64,000 bases of DNA from Verrucomicrobiota bacterium (GCA_021413925.1 JAIOPL010000002.1:135655-199654); one strand, 5' to 3'. Positions 48,374 to 57,693 are shown, counted from the stretch's first letter. A program made the numbers and translations. The notes: a model not told the origin generated them from the letters alone.

Positions 48374-49027
48374 TTATTCTGAATCGTTCTGCAAACTCTT
48401 CGCCAGATGATCGCAGAGCGTTTCGCGGTCCGCTAGATGCGTGAGTTGGCCTGATTTTGAAAGCACACCGAATCCTTCGCCGTAGGAGGGACCATTGACG
48501 ATGCAGATATCGGTGTCGCATTGATGAAGTTGAGTGATTCCCGCGGCCACGGCTACCTCTTGGTCGCCAGAGGCTTCAAATTTCCACCCAGTGATCATGG
48601 CCGAGGGGAACCAGCCTCGCATGAGGGGGAGAAGTTTAGGGGTCGGCTCCAAGGTGAGTGTAAGAGAGCCTTTGGAGGTTGGGATTTTTCCCGTTCCCGC
48701 AGAGGGCAGGAAAAAGTCACTCACGGCAGCCGCATGGAAGACCCCGGTGATTGGGTGCTTTTCGGCCGAAAGATTCTCCAAAACGGCTTTCAGATCTGCA
48801 GTGCTGACAAACGGAATGACCTGTTCGCAGTGCTTTAGGAGCTCGGTGGATTCGGCCGTCGAGCCGACTCCCCTCAATGCGATTACGGAGTGACCGGATT
48901 CAATAAGTCGGAGTGCCAGCAGGGTGCCGAGATTTCCGGTCGAGCGGTTACTGATAAGACGCATAGCGTCAAGAGGCTCTTGTGTTGGGCCGATGGTGAC
49001 GAGGAGAGTGGGATTCTGTGTTTTCAT
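48374..49027 (-). CDS. stand-alone phosphopantothenoylcysteine synthetase (CoaB domain)
   Basis: 217 residues corresponding to the CoaB half of the usual CoaBC fusion. ISNRSTGNLGTLLALRLIESGHSV, HAAAVSDFFLP and the phosphopantothenate-site KIPTSKGSLTLTLEPTPKLL are recognisable. It joins cysteine to 4-phosphopantothenate in CoA synthesis. A CoaC partner is not in the window. Its start overlaps the hydrolase stop by one base (TAATG), the last gene of a five-gene minus-strand run. Confidence 0.85.
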   Translation of the reverse strand: MKTQNPTLLVTIGPTQEPLDAMRLISNRSTGNLGTLLALRLIESGHSVIALRGVGSTAESTELLKHCEQVIPFVSTADLKAVLENLSAEKHPITGVFHAAAVSDFFLPSAGTGKIPTSKGSLTLTLEPTPKLLPLMRGWFPSAMITGWKFEASGDQEVAVAAGITQLHQCDTDICIVNGPSYGEGFGVLSKSGQLTHLADRETLCDHLAKSLQNDSE

Positions 49028-50037
49028 TACTCCGATTCGGACATTACGGGATGGTTCATGAATTGCTCTGATTCTTGGAGAGCGCTTCTCATGGCATCAT
49101 AACCGAAGTGCCCCTGATCGACCTGCCGGTATCTGGCTCCTCCCCAGGAATCACAAAGGCTTCTGAGGGATGCTGGAGAGGAAAGTCGGTCATATTTCCC
49201 TCCAATGATCGTGATGCGATCCGGTGGGGTGAGGGGAGTAAGCCGTGCTGGTGAACTCAGATGAGCATGTCGGTCGAGGGCTTCCGGATGGATGTCGTTG
49301 CGCTTCAGAAAACCGGCCATCATGCGGCTGGCTGGGCTTCCGAAGGTTGCATAATTCACGTCAGCCACGGGCTGCATCAGAACACTGAAATCGGTTTTCT
49401 CAAGCGACAAGGCTAGCGAGGCAACCCAAGCTCCATAACTGGTCGCGAGCAGGGCGATCCTCCGCGATCCCCGCTGACGTGCCCAGGCCATCAGCTGACG
49501 TAGCTCAATGACCGATTGTCTCAGGGTCTCCGCGTTTCTGATAAGGTCGGCAGTGATCGTCAGGGCGCCATTGGCATATCCCCTCGGTCTCCTACTGTAA
49601 TGGAAGGGCAAATGAGGAAACAGGACATTCCAACCCTGTTTGTTGAAGCGGGATGCGATCCTCCGGTAGCCGTAATCATTGGCCGACATGAGCGCATGCA
49701 TGAGGATGATCGTAGGTGCTCCATGCGGTGTCTTTGGGTTAGCCGTTTCAAAGAGGTGAGCACAGGCAGTGTTATTCTCAGGATATTTTTCTGGTCGTGG
49801 CGTCTTCCATGAGAGGCGGTGGCCATCCCGCCTCCAGTCGGGCGGGGTTAATGTCCGGTTTTCATCTGGTGTTGCGTAGTAGCTCTGGTGATCGTGTTCT
49901 TGGCATTCCAGCAGATATTCCTCCAACCGTTCGCGAGTGACTGCATGGTGGCGAAGACGCCATTGTGCGGTGTTCATTAGGGCGCACATGATGGCATCCA
50001 TGCCCGCATGGGCGGTGCGGTTGATCAGTGATCTCAT
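49027..50037 (-). CDS. alpha/beta hydrolase family protein
   Basis: 336 residues without a signal peptide. The fold is indicated by TIILMHALMSANDYGYRR, the nucleophile Ser in LLATSYGAWVASLAL (elbow AxSxG rather than GxSxG), the Asp in IIGGKYDRLSS and the His in QVDQGHFGYD. It resembles the ABHD18-like or DUF2048-like branch; substrate unknown. It overlaps plsC by 4 bp (ATGA) upstream and coaB by one base downstream. Confidence 0.8.
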   Translation of the reverse strand: MRSLINRTAHAGMDAIMCALMNTAQWRLRHHAVTRERLEEYLLECQEHDHQSYYATPDENRTLTPPDWRRDGHRLSWKTPRPEKYPENNTACAHLFETANPKTPHGAPTIILMHALMSANDYGYRRIASRFNKQGWNVLFPHLPFHYSRRPRGYANGALTITADLIRNAETLRQSVIELRQLMAWARQRGSRRIALLATSYGAWVASLALSLEKTDFSVLMQPVADVNYATFGSPASRMMAGFLKRNDIHPEALDRHAHLSSPARLTPLTPPDRITIIGGKYDRLSSPASLRSLCDSWGGARYRQVDQGHFGYDAMRSALQESEQFMNHPVMSESE

Positions 50038-50774
50038 GGATGGATTCCCTTTCTAGCCTGCGGGGTCTGGGGAAGATCCTCTTCGGAGAGGTTGAAACGG
50101 GCTACGGCCTCCTCCTTGAGCGAAATGAAAGCCTTCGAGAGATCCGCCGCGAAGCGCTCTCTGACTCCTGGTTGCCGGGCATCCTCTTTTGGCGGTTCAA
50201 TGGTATCCCCAATGATCAGATAAATGGTGGTTCGACGGAGCCAGTTGTCCGGTTTGTAGAGGAGATCGCTCCCAATTAGGGCGCAGGGAACAACGGGTGC
50301 TCCCGAGTGGATGCTGAGCATGGCAAGGCCCGGCTTCATGGCGGCCCCGTTCAAGATTGACCACTCCCCAGCCCTTATGCCCCCTTCTGGAAAGATCCCG
50401 ATCACCCGCTCATCGGCGAGTCGATGGAAGGCCTGCCGAAGCGCCGTGCGGTCAGTTCCGCCTCGGTCGACGGGAATACAGTTCAACCAAGTGAAGACCC
50501 TCGCCGACCAGCCGGCTCCGAAGAGCTCCCTCATCGCCAGCCAGTCGAGACGACGTGGAAAAAAACCACTCAGGATGGCGGGATCAAAGTGGCTGATATG
50601 ATTGGAGGCCATGATGAGAGAACCTCGGCGGGGAACTGGAGCCAGTTCGACGACCTTCACCTTGCAGGTCAACGAGTAGAGGATCCTGCAACCCGTGATG
50701 ACGAGCCAATGAAACAAGGTGCGAAATGCCCGTTCGAGAAATAAACCGCACGAGTGGGGAATCCTCTCTCTCAT
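50034..50774 (-). CDS. 1-acyl-sn-glycerol-3-phosphate acyltransferase-like (PlsC family)
   Basis: 246 residues from the ATG at 50774 (a GTG at 50801 would add nine). An N-terminal membrane segment (LFHWLVITGCRILYSLTCKV) precedes the catalytic HX4D motif in ASNHISHFDPAIL and the acceptor-binding FPEGGIR. It acylates a lysophospholipid or related lipid at the inner membrane. It lies 61 bp after the uracil-DNA glycosylase stop. Confidence 0.9.
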   Translation of the reverse strand: MRERIPHSCGLFLERAFRTLFHWLVITGCRILYSLTCKVKVVELAPVPRRGSLIMASNHISHFDPAILSGFFPRRLDWLAMRELFGAGWSARVFTWLNCIPVDRGGTDRTALRQAFHRLADERVIGIFPEGGIRAGEWSILNGAAMKPGLAMLSIHSGAPVVPCALIGSDLLYKPDNWLRRTTIYLIIGDTIEPPKEDARQPGVRERFAADLSKAFISLKEEAVARFNLSEEDLPQTPQARKGIHP

Positions 50775-50835
50775 CCTAGCTGATGGCGTGACGGGATTCA
50801 CCGGGCTGATGAAGCACTATCGGTTCCCTCTGACC

Positions 50836-51681
50836 CTAGGCCTTCTCGAGGAAGTAGCCTTGCTGCTTCGTACTGATAGGGCGACCAAGCTTTTCAAGGA
50901 CGAGCAGCATGTCCTCCCAGACTTTCCTCTTCTCGGCGAGAGTCTGATTTCTCAAGAGATAGGCGGGGTGGTAGGTCGGCATGAGCGGCACTCCCTGATA
51001 GTCGAGCCATTTGCCGCGGACATCACGCATCGTGCAGGGTTCTCCCAGCAAGCCTTCGACGGCGGTCAGGCCGAGAGCGACAATGACCTTGGGTTTGATG
51101 AGTTCAATCTGTTGTGTCAGCCACGGAAGGCATGTGGCCATCTCTGCGGGTTTCGGTTTTCGATTGCCGGACTCTCCTGCCGGCATGTCGGGTCGGCATT
51201 TCAGAATATTGGCGATGAAGATGTCATCGCGGGTATACTCCATGGCCCCAATGATCTTGGTAAGCAATTGACCGGCCTTGCCGATGAAGGGTTCGCCACG
51301 GAGATCCTCTTCTTCACCCGGTGCCTCCCCGACGAAGAGGAGCTCCGCGAAGGGATTGCCGACACCGTAGACCACCTGGGTGCGGCTGGTCACGAGGTGG
51401 GGACAGCGCGTGCAGGTTAGGATGCTTTTCTTCAGGATCTCCAGCTTGGCAAGGCGTCCATCGTCCTTAACTGAAACAATCGGGGTGACGGGATGTGATG
51501 GCTTGATCGTTTCCCTAGCGGTTTCCGTGGGTTTTTCAAAGGAGGGGGGGAGCGAGATTCTCAGATTTTCAAGGCTTGTCCTGGTGGCCTTGGGTTTGAC
51601 GCGCAGATTCTTGGTCATGGACTGGAGAATGGGTAGGGTTGCGTCCAAGGCTTCCTGAAAACCGTCTGATGTCGCACTCAT
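50836..51681 (-). CDS. uracil-DNA glycosylase, family 4 ([4Fe-4S])
   Basis: 281 residues. About 85 poorly conserved residues precede the domain. The CTRCPHL segment and a later C-rich region provide [4Fe-4S] ligands; the active-site FVGEAPGEEEDLRGEPFIGKAG and the C-terminal MPTYHPAYLLRN identify family 4/5 UDG. It removes uracil from DNA. It overlaps rluD upstream by 4 bp (ATGA). Confidence 0.94.
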   Translation of the reverse strand: MSATSDGFQEALDATLPILQSMTKNLRVKPKATRTSLENLRISLPPSFEKPTETARETIKPSHPVTPIVSVKDDGRLAKLEILKKSILTCTRCPHLVTSRTQVVYGVGNPFAELLFVGEAPGEEEDLRGEPFIGKAGQLLTKIIGAMEYTRDDIFIANILKCRPDMPAGESGNRKPKPAEMATCLPWLTQQIELIKPKVIVALGLTAVEGLLGEPCTMRDVRGKWLDYQGVPLMPTYHPAYLLRNQTLAEKRKVWEDMLLVLEKLGRPISTKQQGYFLEKA

Positions 51682-52610
51682 GCCCGAGATGATGACTTTG
51701 AAGCCGGTAGGGGAACGAGATCAAAATCAGAGGGAAGTGGAGCTTCACAGCAGAGTGGTTCACCGGTGCGGGGATGCTGGAACTCAAGTTTCCATGCATG
51801 AAGGAGATGGCGTTCGAAGCGGTCTCGTTTTCCGTAGAGGGGATCTCCTGCGATCGGGTGTCCCAGACTCTGAAGATGGACACGGATCTGGTGGGTTCGC
51901 CCTGTGTGAGGCATGCAAGCAATGAGCGTCCAGCCGTCACGCGTGGAGAGAAGCTCGTAGTCTGTCACGGCATCCCGTCCCGAGGGGGCCCGACGGGGCG
52001 TCATCTTCTGCCGCTGAACCGGGTGACGGCCTATCGCCAGATCGATGGTTCCCTTCGCGTGGCGCGGCCTTCCCCGGATGATGGCAAGATAAGTTTTCTT
52101 CACCTGACGGTCGGCGAACGCCTGGGAGAGCGCCGCATGGATCTGATCGTTCTTGGCTACGACAATGCAGCCGCTGGTTTCCTTGTCCAGACGATGGACA
52201 ATACCTGGGCGATGCTCCTCGGAACCCGCCGAGAGGGAGGCTCCGTGATACAGGAGGGCATTGACGAGAGTGCCATCCTCATGGCCAGCGCCTATATGCA
52301 CGACCATGCCGGCCGGCTTGTTGACCACGAGGAGATCCTCATCCTCATGCAGGATTTCTAGGGGGATGTCCTCGGCTCTGGCTCCTGCTGGTGGCTTCGG
52401 CGGCTCCTCCTCGACTCGAAAGAGATCGCCCGGCTTCACCTCTTCATTGTTTTTGACTGGTTCTCCACGCAGGGTAACTCTTCCCGATTTCACAAGGGAC
52501 TGGATCTTGGAACGCGAAAAATGAGATAGATGGCGGACCAGGACCATATCGACCCTCTGGTGGCTATCCTCGTCGGATGCAGTGATTTCGTGGACAATGG
52601 GTTCGGTCAT
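51678..52610 (-). CDS. RluD-family rRNA pseudouridine synthase
   Basis: 310 residues from the ATG at 52610; longer starts to 52715 would overlap the divergent kinase gene. An S4 RNA-binding domain (RVDMVLVRHLSHFSRSKIQ) precedes the catalytic domain with GIVHRLDKETSGCIVVAKN, where Asp is the catalytic residue, and HTGRTHQIRVHLQSLGHPI. It makes pseudouridine in 23S rRNA (probably the RluD sites, inference). It heads the operon rluD-udg-plsC-hydrolase-coaB. Confidence 0.95.
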   Translation of the reverse strand: MTEPIVHEITASDEDSHQRVDMVLVRHLSHFSRSKIQSLVKSGRVTLRGEPVKNNEEVKPGDLFRVEEEPPKPPAGARAEDIPLEILHEDEDLLVVNKPAGMVVHIGAGHEDGTLVNALLYHGASLSAGSEEHRPGIVHRLDKETSGCIVVAKNDQIHAALSQAFADRQVKKTYLAIIRGRPRHAKGTIDLAIGRHPVQRQKMTPRRAPSGRDAVTDYELLSTRDGWTLIACMPHTGRTHQIRVHLQSLGHPIAGDPLYGKRDRFERHLLHAWKLEFQHPRTGEPLCCEAPLPSDFDLVPLPASKSSSRA

Positions 52611-52691
52611 GGGTGTTGCGGCTGGGTCACGGGTGAGTTTCCTGATCCGAGTCGCTTGAAGGATGAGGGTTTCCGCCATTAGGGTCAATGG

Positions 52692-53708
52692 ATGTCGTCG
52701 GCCACCCCAGAGCATTCCGAGGAACCATGTCCCTCCTGCGGGGTGATACTGGATACCGCAGGGGAACCCAGTTTCTCCATGGTTCGCTGTCCCCGATGCT
52801 GCTCCGAAGTTAGGGTCAGGAGAAGGATCGGCCCGTATGAGCTCCTGGAAATCGCGGGTCGGGGTGGAAGCGGTCGGGTTTTCCGGGCGCGTTGTGTAAC
52901 GGAGAATGCAGGGGTAGGTGACGTGGCACTCAAGGTGCTCGAAAGATCAGCTCCCGATTACGAGGAACATCTGGTGATGCTTCGTAATGAGGCGGTTTGC
53001 GCCCGATTGCTGGATCATCCCGGGGTTGTGAAAGTTCTCAACTTTGAGGAAGACTCGTCCGGGGCGCGTCTGGTGATGGAGTTCATGGGGGGAGGCTCTC
53101 TCCATGAACGAATCGGTCCGTCGGACTCAGCTTTAAGTCGGCTCGACGAGGGAAGTGTCCTTAGGGTCGGAATTGAGATTCTCGATGCTCTTGCGGCAGC
53201 TGAAGCCCAGGGCATCGTGCACCGTGATCTCAAACCCGCCAATATTCTCTTTACCGATGACGGAAGCGCCAACTTAGGGGATTTCGGTCTTGCCCGTAGC
53301 ATTGCTGCACAGCCCGTTGCTCAGTCCCATCTTCTCGCCACTCCTGATTATGTGGCTCCCGAGATACTGGAGGGTCTTCCCGGTGATTTTCGCTCCGATC
53401 TCTATGGGCTTGGATGCTGTCTCTACCATGCGCTGACTTCCGCTCCCCCTTATCAAACGGAAGGGCTCTCAATACCGGAGTTGCTGGATCTCAAGTCAAA
53501 ACCTATTTCCCTTTCTGGGATGGACGCCTCCCCGACTACGAGAAAGCTCCTGGCCAAAATGACCGATCCCAATCCCGGGAAACGCTTCGCTTCTCATGCC
53601 CAGGCACATAGGGAAATGCTCGCCGCCTTCGGTGCGCGAGAACGAAAAGTGAGGGGGCTCGGGGAGTTGATGAGAAATCTTCTCACGGGTAGGATTCATA
53701 AACGCTGA
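52692..53708 (+). CDS. serine/threonine protein kinase with N-terminal zinc ribbon
   Basis: 338 residues. Cysteines 13, 16, 33 and 36 (CPSC...CPRC) form a zinc ribbon, directly followed by a complete Hanks-type kinase. It has Gly loop GRGGSGRVF, VAIK-like ALKVL, HRDLKPANIL, DFG in GDFGLARS and APE in YVAPEIL. All catalytic residues are intact. No transmembrane segment or sensor domain follows, so it is probably cytoplasmic. The degenerate cyclase-like gene lies 96 bp downstream on the same strand and may be functionally linked. Confidence 0.94.
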   Translation: MSSATPEHSEEPCPSCGVILDTAGEPSFSMVRCPRCCSEVRVRRRIGPYELLEIAGRGGSGRVFRARCVTENAGVGDVALKVLERSAPDYEEHLVMLRNEAVCARLLDHPGVVKVLNFEEDSSGARLVMEFMGGGSLHERIGPSDSALSRLDEGSVLRVGIEILDALAAAEAQGIVHRDLKPANILFTDDGSANLGDFGLARSIAAQPVAQSHLLATPDYVAPEILEGLPGDFRSDLYGLGCCLYHALTSAPPYQTEGLSIPELLDLKSKPISLSGMDASPTTRKLLAKMTDPNPGKRFASHAQAHREMLAAFGARERKVRGLGELMRNLLTGRIHKR

Positions 53709-53804
53709 AGCGTTTCCCTTGATTACCACTGTTCTTACTGAAAATGTACCTACCCGTGCGCAATCATCCGTCTCCATCACAACAACAAGGCTGACACGAT
53801 TGAT

Positions 53805-55082
53805 ATGAGGCTGCTGAAATCATTCCTGATCCTCCTGTTTGCCACTGCAACGGTCGTTGTTCTTCTTCATCTTGTTGGCGCATTTGTTGGTGCCGGGACC
53901 GTGTGGCAAAACCTGATTCATGCCGCATCCCTGCATCCCTCTGCAAATGGACTGCCATTGCTTCCGCTGATTCTGGCGTTGCTTCTTGTTCCCGCTTCCC
54001 TCTGGATTGGCATCGGATCCAGCCTGAGAGAAATGATGCTGCTAGCGCTTGCGGCTCTACTACTCCTGCTGGGAGGTTCGCTCGTAGCCTCCCTTTACAA
54101 CTCGTACCTGAATCCTGTGCCGTGTATCGCGGCCCTCCTTCTTTCAGTGATTGCGATTGCTCTTTTCCGAAGAACCGAGGCGGGATCCAGAGAGCCCGTA
54201 CTGCGGCGTCTTTTTGGTCAGCGACTAAGGCCCGAGATCTTCCGGCAACTTGTCGAAGGGGAATTGTCCGTCGATTTTCCCGGCGAGATGCATGAAGCCT
54301 CTGTGATTGTCTGCTCTGTCCATAACCATGTCGAACTCATGGAGGTGCTGAAGCCGGAGGATTATGTCGCTTTGATGAATCTCTACTTACGGACGGCCTC
54401 CGACTTTCTGGTCGATATCGGCGGTTACCTTGACGAGTGCTCAGGTGAGAGTATCCGGGTCGTCTTCGGAGTCCCGCTCCCGCCCTCGGGAGTTCTCAAC
54501 CATGCGGCAAAGGCTGCCCGTGCGGCAATCGATCTGGTGTCGCGGCTCGAAGAACTCAATCGTGAATGCGACAACCGCTGGCAGCAGCGCCTGGATTTTC
54601 GCATGGGGGTGAACTCGGGGCCCATGATCGCTGCCGCCTACGGGGGTGCCAGATTGGGGCGTTACAGCGTTTCGGGCCCTGTGGTGGATTTTACACGTCA
54701 TCTCTCCGCGGCCTGCGCTCAGTATGGATGCCGTATTCTGAGCGGTCCGTTATCCTATGAGATGGCTTCTGAAACCGTGGAGGGCCGCCCCATTGATCTT
54801 CTCCAGCGTGCCGGCAGCCGCCGCCGCGTCGAACTCTATGAGTTTCTTGCCCCGAAGAACTCTCTCTCTCCTGAGAGGGAGCGCAGTCGCGACCAGTTCT
54901 GGAAGGGGGTTATTCTTTTCCGTGAGCGCAAGTGGGAAGAGGCAATCAAGGTCTTCGCCTCGGCGCGGATTCCAGGCATACCGGACAGGGTGCTGGATTA
55001 TTATCTGGAGCGCGTCGAGAGGGCCCGCCGCGGCGACGATGAACTGACGCCCGAGCAGGCGTTGCTGGCGGAAGCGGTCTGA
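53805..55082 (+). CDS. membrane protein with degenerate class III nucleotide cyclase domain
   Basis: 425 residues. Three to four helices occupy about residues 5-122. A cyclase-homology domain spans about 155-340, shown by GGYLDECSGESIRVVFGVP, FRMGVNSGPMIAAAYG and RLGRYSVSGPVVDFTRHL. The catalytic residues are altered: first metal Asp to Ser171, second metal Asp to Glu215, substrate-selecting Lys to Glu211, and the Asn/Arg pair of the VNxAAR motif to Asp295 with Arg out of register. It is probably not a cyclase; it may sense or bind a ligand. A helical tail with tetratricopeptide-like character (EEAIKVFASARIPGIPDRVL) ends the protein. Confidence 0.85.
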   Translation: MRLLKSFLILLFATATVVVLLHLVGAFVGAGTVWQNLIHAASLHPSANGLPLLPLILALLLVPASLWIGIGSSLREMMLLALAALLLLLGGSLVASLYNSYLNPVPCIAALLLSVIAIALFRRTEAGSREPVLRRLFGQRLRPEIFRQLVEGELSVDFPGEMHEASVIVCSVHNHVELMEVLKPEDYVALMNLYLRTASDFLVDIGGYLDECSGESIRVVFGVPLPPSGVLNHAAKAARAAIDLVSRLEELNRECDNRWQQRLDFRMGVNSGPMIAAAYGGARLGRYSVSGPVVDFTRHLSAACAQYGCRILSGPLSYEMASETVEGRPIDLLQRAGSRRRVELYEFLAPKNSLSPERERSRDQFWKGVILFRERKWEEAIKVFASARIPGIPDRVLDYYLERVERARRGDDELTPEQALLAEAV

Positions 55083-55089
55083 TTTAGGC

Positions 55090-55713
55090 TCACTGATCGT
55101 CGGGATCGACGGTGCCGATAGCCCTCATTCCTTTTTTGGAAAGTTCAAAGAGTTCCGTGGAGACAGGTTGAGGCGAGATCAGATAGTCGTCGTGAATCGC
55201 CTGGATCATCTCTGGAAGTCGGTTTGCCAGCTTGGGGAAAACGTAGATTTTAGTGCGGGATGGTATGGCCACAATCAACTCTGGCCCGAAGATCGCACTG
55301 AAGCGGCGGAGAAATCCGGGATTAAGGATGCAGGATGCAAGTCTTGGATCGTCCAAACTCATCACCGCCGCCTGGATCACCTGATGGGCGTCGCGCACCA
55401 TCAGCGGGTTCAGGGTGGCCATCAGAAGGGAAGTGTCCTCCCGGGATTCCTTCAGGAAGAGATCCCAAGCTTCCTGTGACCTCCCGGCATCCGACCCCAG
55501 GGGGGTCACTTCGCTGTGTATGCTGACGTGGGCGGGAAAGAGCAGGGTTCTTTTCGACCCAGGAAGAAAACGGTGAATCGGCGGACGATCAAAGTAACCT
55601 CCCAAGAGCAGGGCCGGAGTCTCCTTTTTGTCGCTTCCATGAAGCCGGTGAGATGCTCCCAGGAAAACTAGTATACACAGCAGCAAGACTGGAATCCCCC
55701 GTGGGAACGACAA
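55090..55713 (-). CDS. hypothetical exported protein
   Basis: 207 residues if started at the TTG at 55713, which gives a good signal peptide (GIPVLLLCILVFLGASHRLHG); the frame is open to an ATG at 55815, which would overlap ruvA. The mature part has no recognised domain. It includes LFPAHVSIHSEVTPLGSDAG and a helical C-terminal half. It converges tail-to-tail with the cyclase-like gene (7 bp apart). Confidence 0.6.
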   Translation of the reverse strand: MSFPRGIPVLLLCILVFLGASHRLHGSDKKETPALLLGGYFDRPPIHRFLPGSKRTLLFPAHVSIHSEVTPLGSDAGRSQEAWDLFLKESREDTSLLMATLNPLMVRDAHQVIQAAVMSLDDPRLASCILNPGFLRRFSAIFGPELIVAIPSRTKIYVFPKLANRLPEMIQAIHDDYLISPQPVSTELFELSKKGMRAIGTVDPDDQ

Positions 55714-55756
55714 GCTCTGGTCTTTAACGGCTAAGATGGGTAGAAAAATGGGTATT

Positions 55757-56365
55757 ATGATCACTTTTGTCGAAGGGATACTGGAAGATGTGCTTCCGAA
55801 CCAAATCGTCGTCAATGCTGGTGGAATCGGCTATCAGATTCTCATCCCCTTATCGAGTTACAGCAAACTCTCCTCCACGGGAGCCAGAGTTCGGGTGCTG
55901 ACCCATCACCATGTGCGCGAGGATGCTCAGATCCTCTACGGTTTTTCCTCCTCCGAAGAGCGCGACCTTTTCCGTCTACTCATGGCTCATGTCTCAGGTA
56001 TCGGCCCGAAGCTAGCCCTCGCCATCCTGAGTGGGATGGAAGTCGGACATTTCAAATCGGCCGTGGTCACTTCCGATATCGCGGCGATTTCGAAGATCTC
56101 CGGAGTTGGAAAGAAAACCGCCGAGCGGGTCGTGCTGGAACTCAAGGACAAGCTCGGAGTGGCTGCGGAATGGGAGGCGGCAAGCCGTGGAAATGCACCA
56201 TCGGGCATCGAGCGCCATCTCCACGATGCCGTGCTGGCCCTGATATCGCTTGGGTACAAACAGGTCGATGCCCACAAGGCTGTGAAAGCCGTGATGACCA
56301 AGCTTTCGGCCGATTCCTCCGCCGAGGATGTGGTGCGTGAGGCACTCAGGAATCTTCTCTCGTGA
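55757..56365 (+). CDS. ruvA: Holliday junction branch migration protein RuvA
   Basis: 202 residues from the ATG at 55757 (MITFVEGILEDV), matching the family start and E. coli length 203; ATGs at 55736 and 55748 are upstream alternatives. OB fold, two helix-hairpin-helix motifs (GIGPKLALAIL, GVGKKTAERVVLEL) and the flexible C-terminal RuvB-binding domain are all seen. It binds Holliday junctions with RuvB. ruvB and ruvC are not adjacent. The next gene overlaps its stop by 4 bp. Confidence 0.96.
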   Translation: MITFVEGILEDVLPNQIVVNAGGIGYQILIPLSSYSKLSSTGARVRVLTHHHVREDAQILYGFSSSEERDLFRLLMAHVSGIGPKLALAILSGMEVGHFKSAVVTSDIAAISKISGVGKKTAERVVLELKDKLGVAAEWEAASRGNAPSGIERHLHDAVLALISLGYKQVDAHKAVKAVMTKLSADSSAEDVVREALRNLLS

Positions 56366-57693
56366 TGGCCCTCACCCCCACGACGAAACCTGCTCCAGTC
56401 GCGCTTGAGGAACTGCGTCGCCGTGTTCCGGAGGGCGAACTCTTCGCCGGGAAGGAATGGCGATGGGCTCCTTCGCCCTACAGTCTGGATGCCAAACTCG
56501 CCCGAGAGCTTGAATCCATGGGCCACCGTCTACTCCAGTTCGCAGAGGCCTGCGATCTCCTTTACAGGCAGAGCGTCGACGGGCGTCAACCCTCTTGGAT
56601 CGCGGAGCTTCTCGATCGGGGAAAGCCTCCAGAGGTTGTTGCGCTTGGCAGGAATTCCGCCTTCCGTGGCCAAATTGCTCGGGTGATCAGACCCGATCTC
56701 ATCCTCACGGAGGAAGGATTCTCGATCTGCGAACTCGATCAGATCCCCGGGGGGATCGGCCTCACCGGATGGTTGAATGAAACCTACGCATCCTTCGGCT
56801 TCGACGTGCTCGGAGGCCCTGAAGGGATGCTCGAAGGATTTTCCTCGTTGCTACCTGGGGGAGAGATCGTTGTTTCCGAGGAGGCTGACACTTACCGACC
56901 CGAGATGGAATGGCTGGCTGCGCGTCTCACCAGAATGAGCCTGGAACGGGGAGGAAATCTCCTTTGGAAAGTTGCTGATACCTCTTCACGCGATGAATGG
57001 AGTGGCAATATTTACCGCTTCTTCGAGATGTTCGATCTTCCCAATGTGCCTTGCGCTGAGAGCCTCTTCCATAATGCCTGCCAGGGACGTGTCTCTGTTA
57101 CCCCTCCGCCCAAGGCGCAGCTTGAGGAGAAACTTTGGATGGCACTCTTCTGGATGGCTCCGCTCCGTGAGTTCTGGATGCGTCAGCTCGGTGAGCGTGG
57201 AATGCAATCCTTGCAAAAGTGGATCCCCTATACCTGGGTGCTCGATCCATGCACGCTTCCCCCGAACGCTGTCTATCCACGGCTTGAGATTCAGAATTGG
57301 AAGGAGTTGGGAGCCTTCAGCCAGAAAGCCCGTGATCTCATCATCAAGATCAGCGGGTTCGACGGCCGTGCCTGGGGTGCGAGGGGCGTCTCGCTAGGAT
57401 CCGATCTGCCGCGTTTCGAATGGGAAGCAGTGATCGAGCGTGCGTTACAGGAGTTCCCGGAACATCCCTACATCCTTCAGGAATTCCGTCATTCTATCCT
57501 CACAGATCAAACTCTCTACGATGCCGACGGGAACCTCACCACGATGAAGGGGCGCGCGCGCCTGAGCCCCTATTTCTTTGTGAACGACGGAAAAGCCACG
57601 CTTGGGGGTATGCTTGCCACGGTATGTCCTGCCGATAAAAAAATCCTACACGGGATGAGCGACGCCGTGATGGTTCCTGTTGTGGCGGGCTGA
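56362..57693 (+). CDS. uncharacterised protein, ATP-grasp-like fold suspected
   Basis: 443 residues with no signal peptide. RPDLILTEEGFSICELDQIPGGIGLTGW resembles the acceptor part of circularly permuted ATP-grasp ligases of the glutathionylspermidine-synthase kind. The C-terminal KISGFDGRAWGARGVSLGSD and PYILQEFRHSIL resemble ATP-grasp nucleotide-binding strands. The similarity is by eye and weak. A peptide-ligase role is speculation. It is translationally coupled to ruvA (ATGA overlap) and precedes cfa. Confidence 0.72.
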   Translation: MMALTPTTKPAPVALEELRRRVPEGELFAGKEWRWAPSPYSLDAKLARELESMGHRLLQFAEACDLLYRQSVDGRQPSWIAELLDRGKPPEVVALGRNSAFRGQIARVIRPDLILTEEGFSICELDQIPGGIGLTGWLNETYASFGFDVLGGPEGMLEGFSSLLPGGEIVVSEEADTYRPEMEWLAARLTRMSLERGGNLLWKVADTSSRDEWSGNIYRFFEMFDLPNVPCAESLFHNACQGRVSVTPPPKAQLEEKLWMALFWMAPLREFWMRQLGERGMQSLQKWIPYTWVLDPCTLPPNAVYPRLEIQNWKELGAFSQKARDLIIKISGFDGRAWGARGVSLGSDLPRFEWEAVIERALQEFPEHPYILQEFRHSILTDQTLYDADGNLTTMKGRARLSPYFFVNDGKATLGGMLATVCPADKKILHGMSDAVMVPVVAG

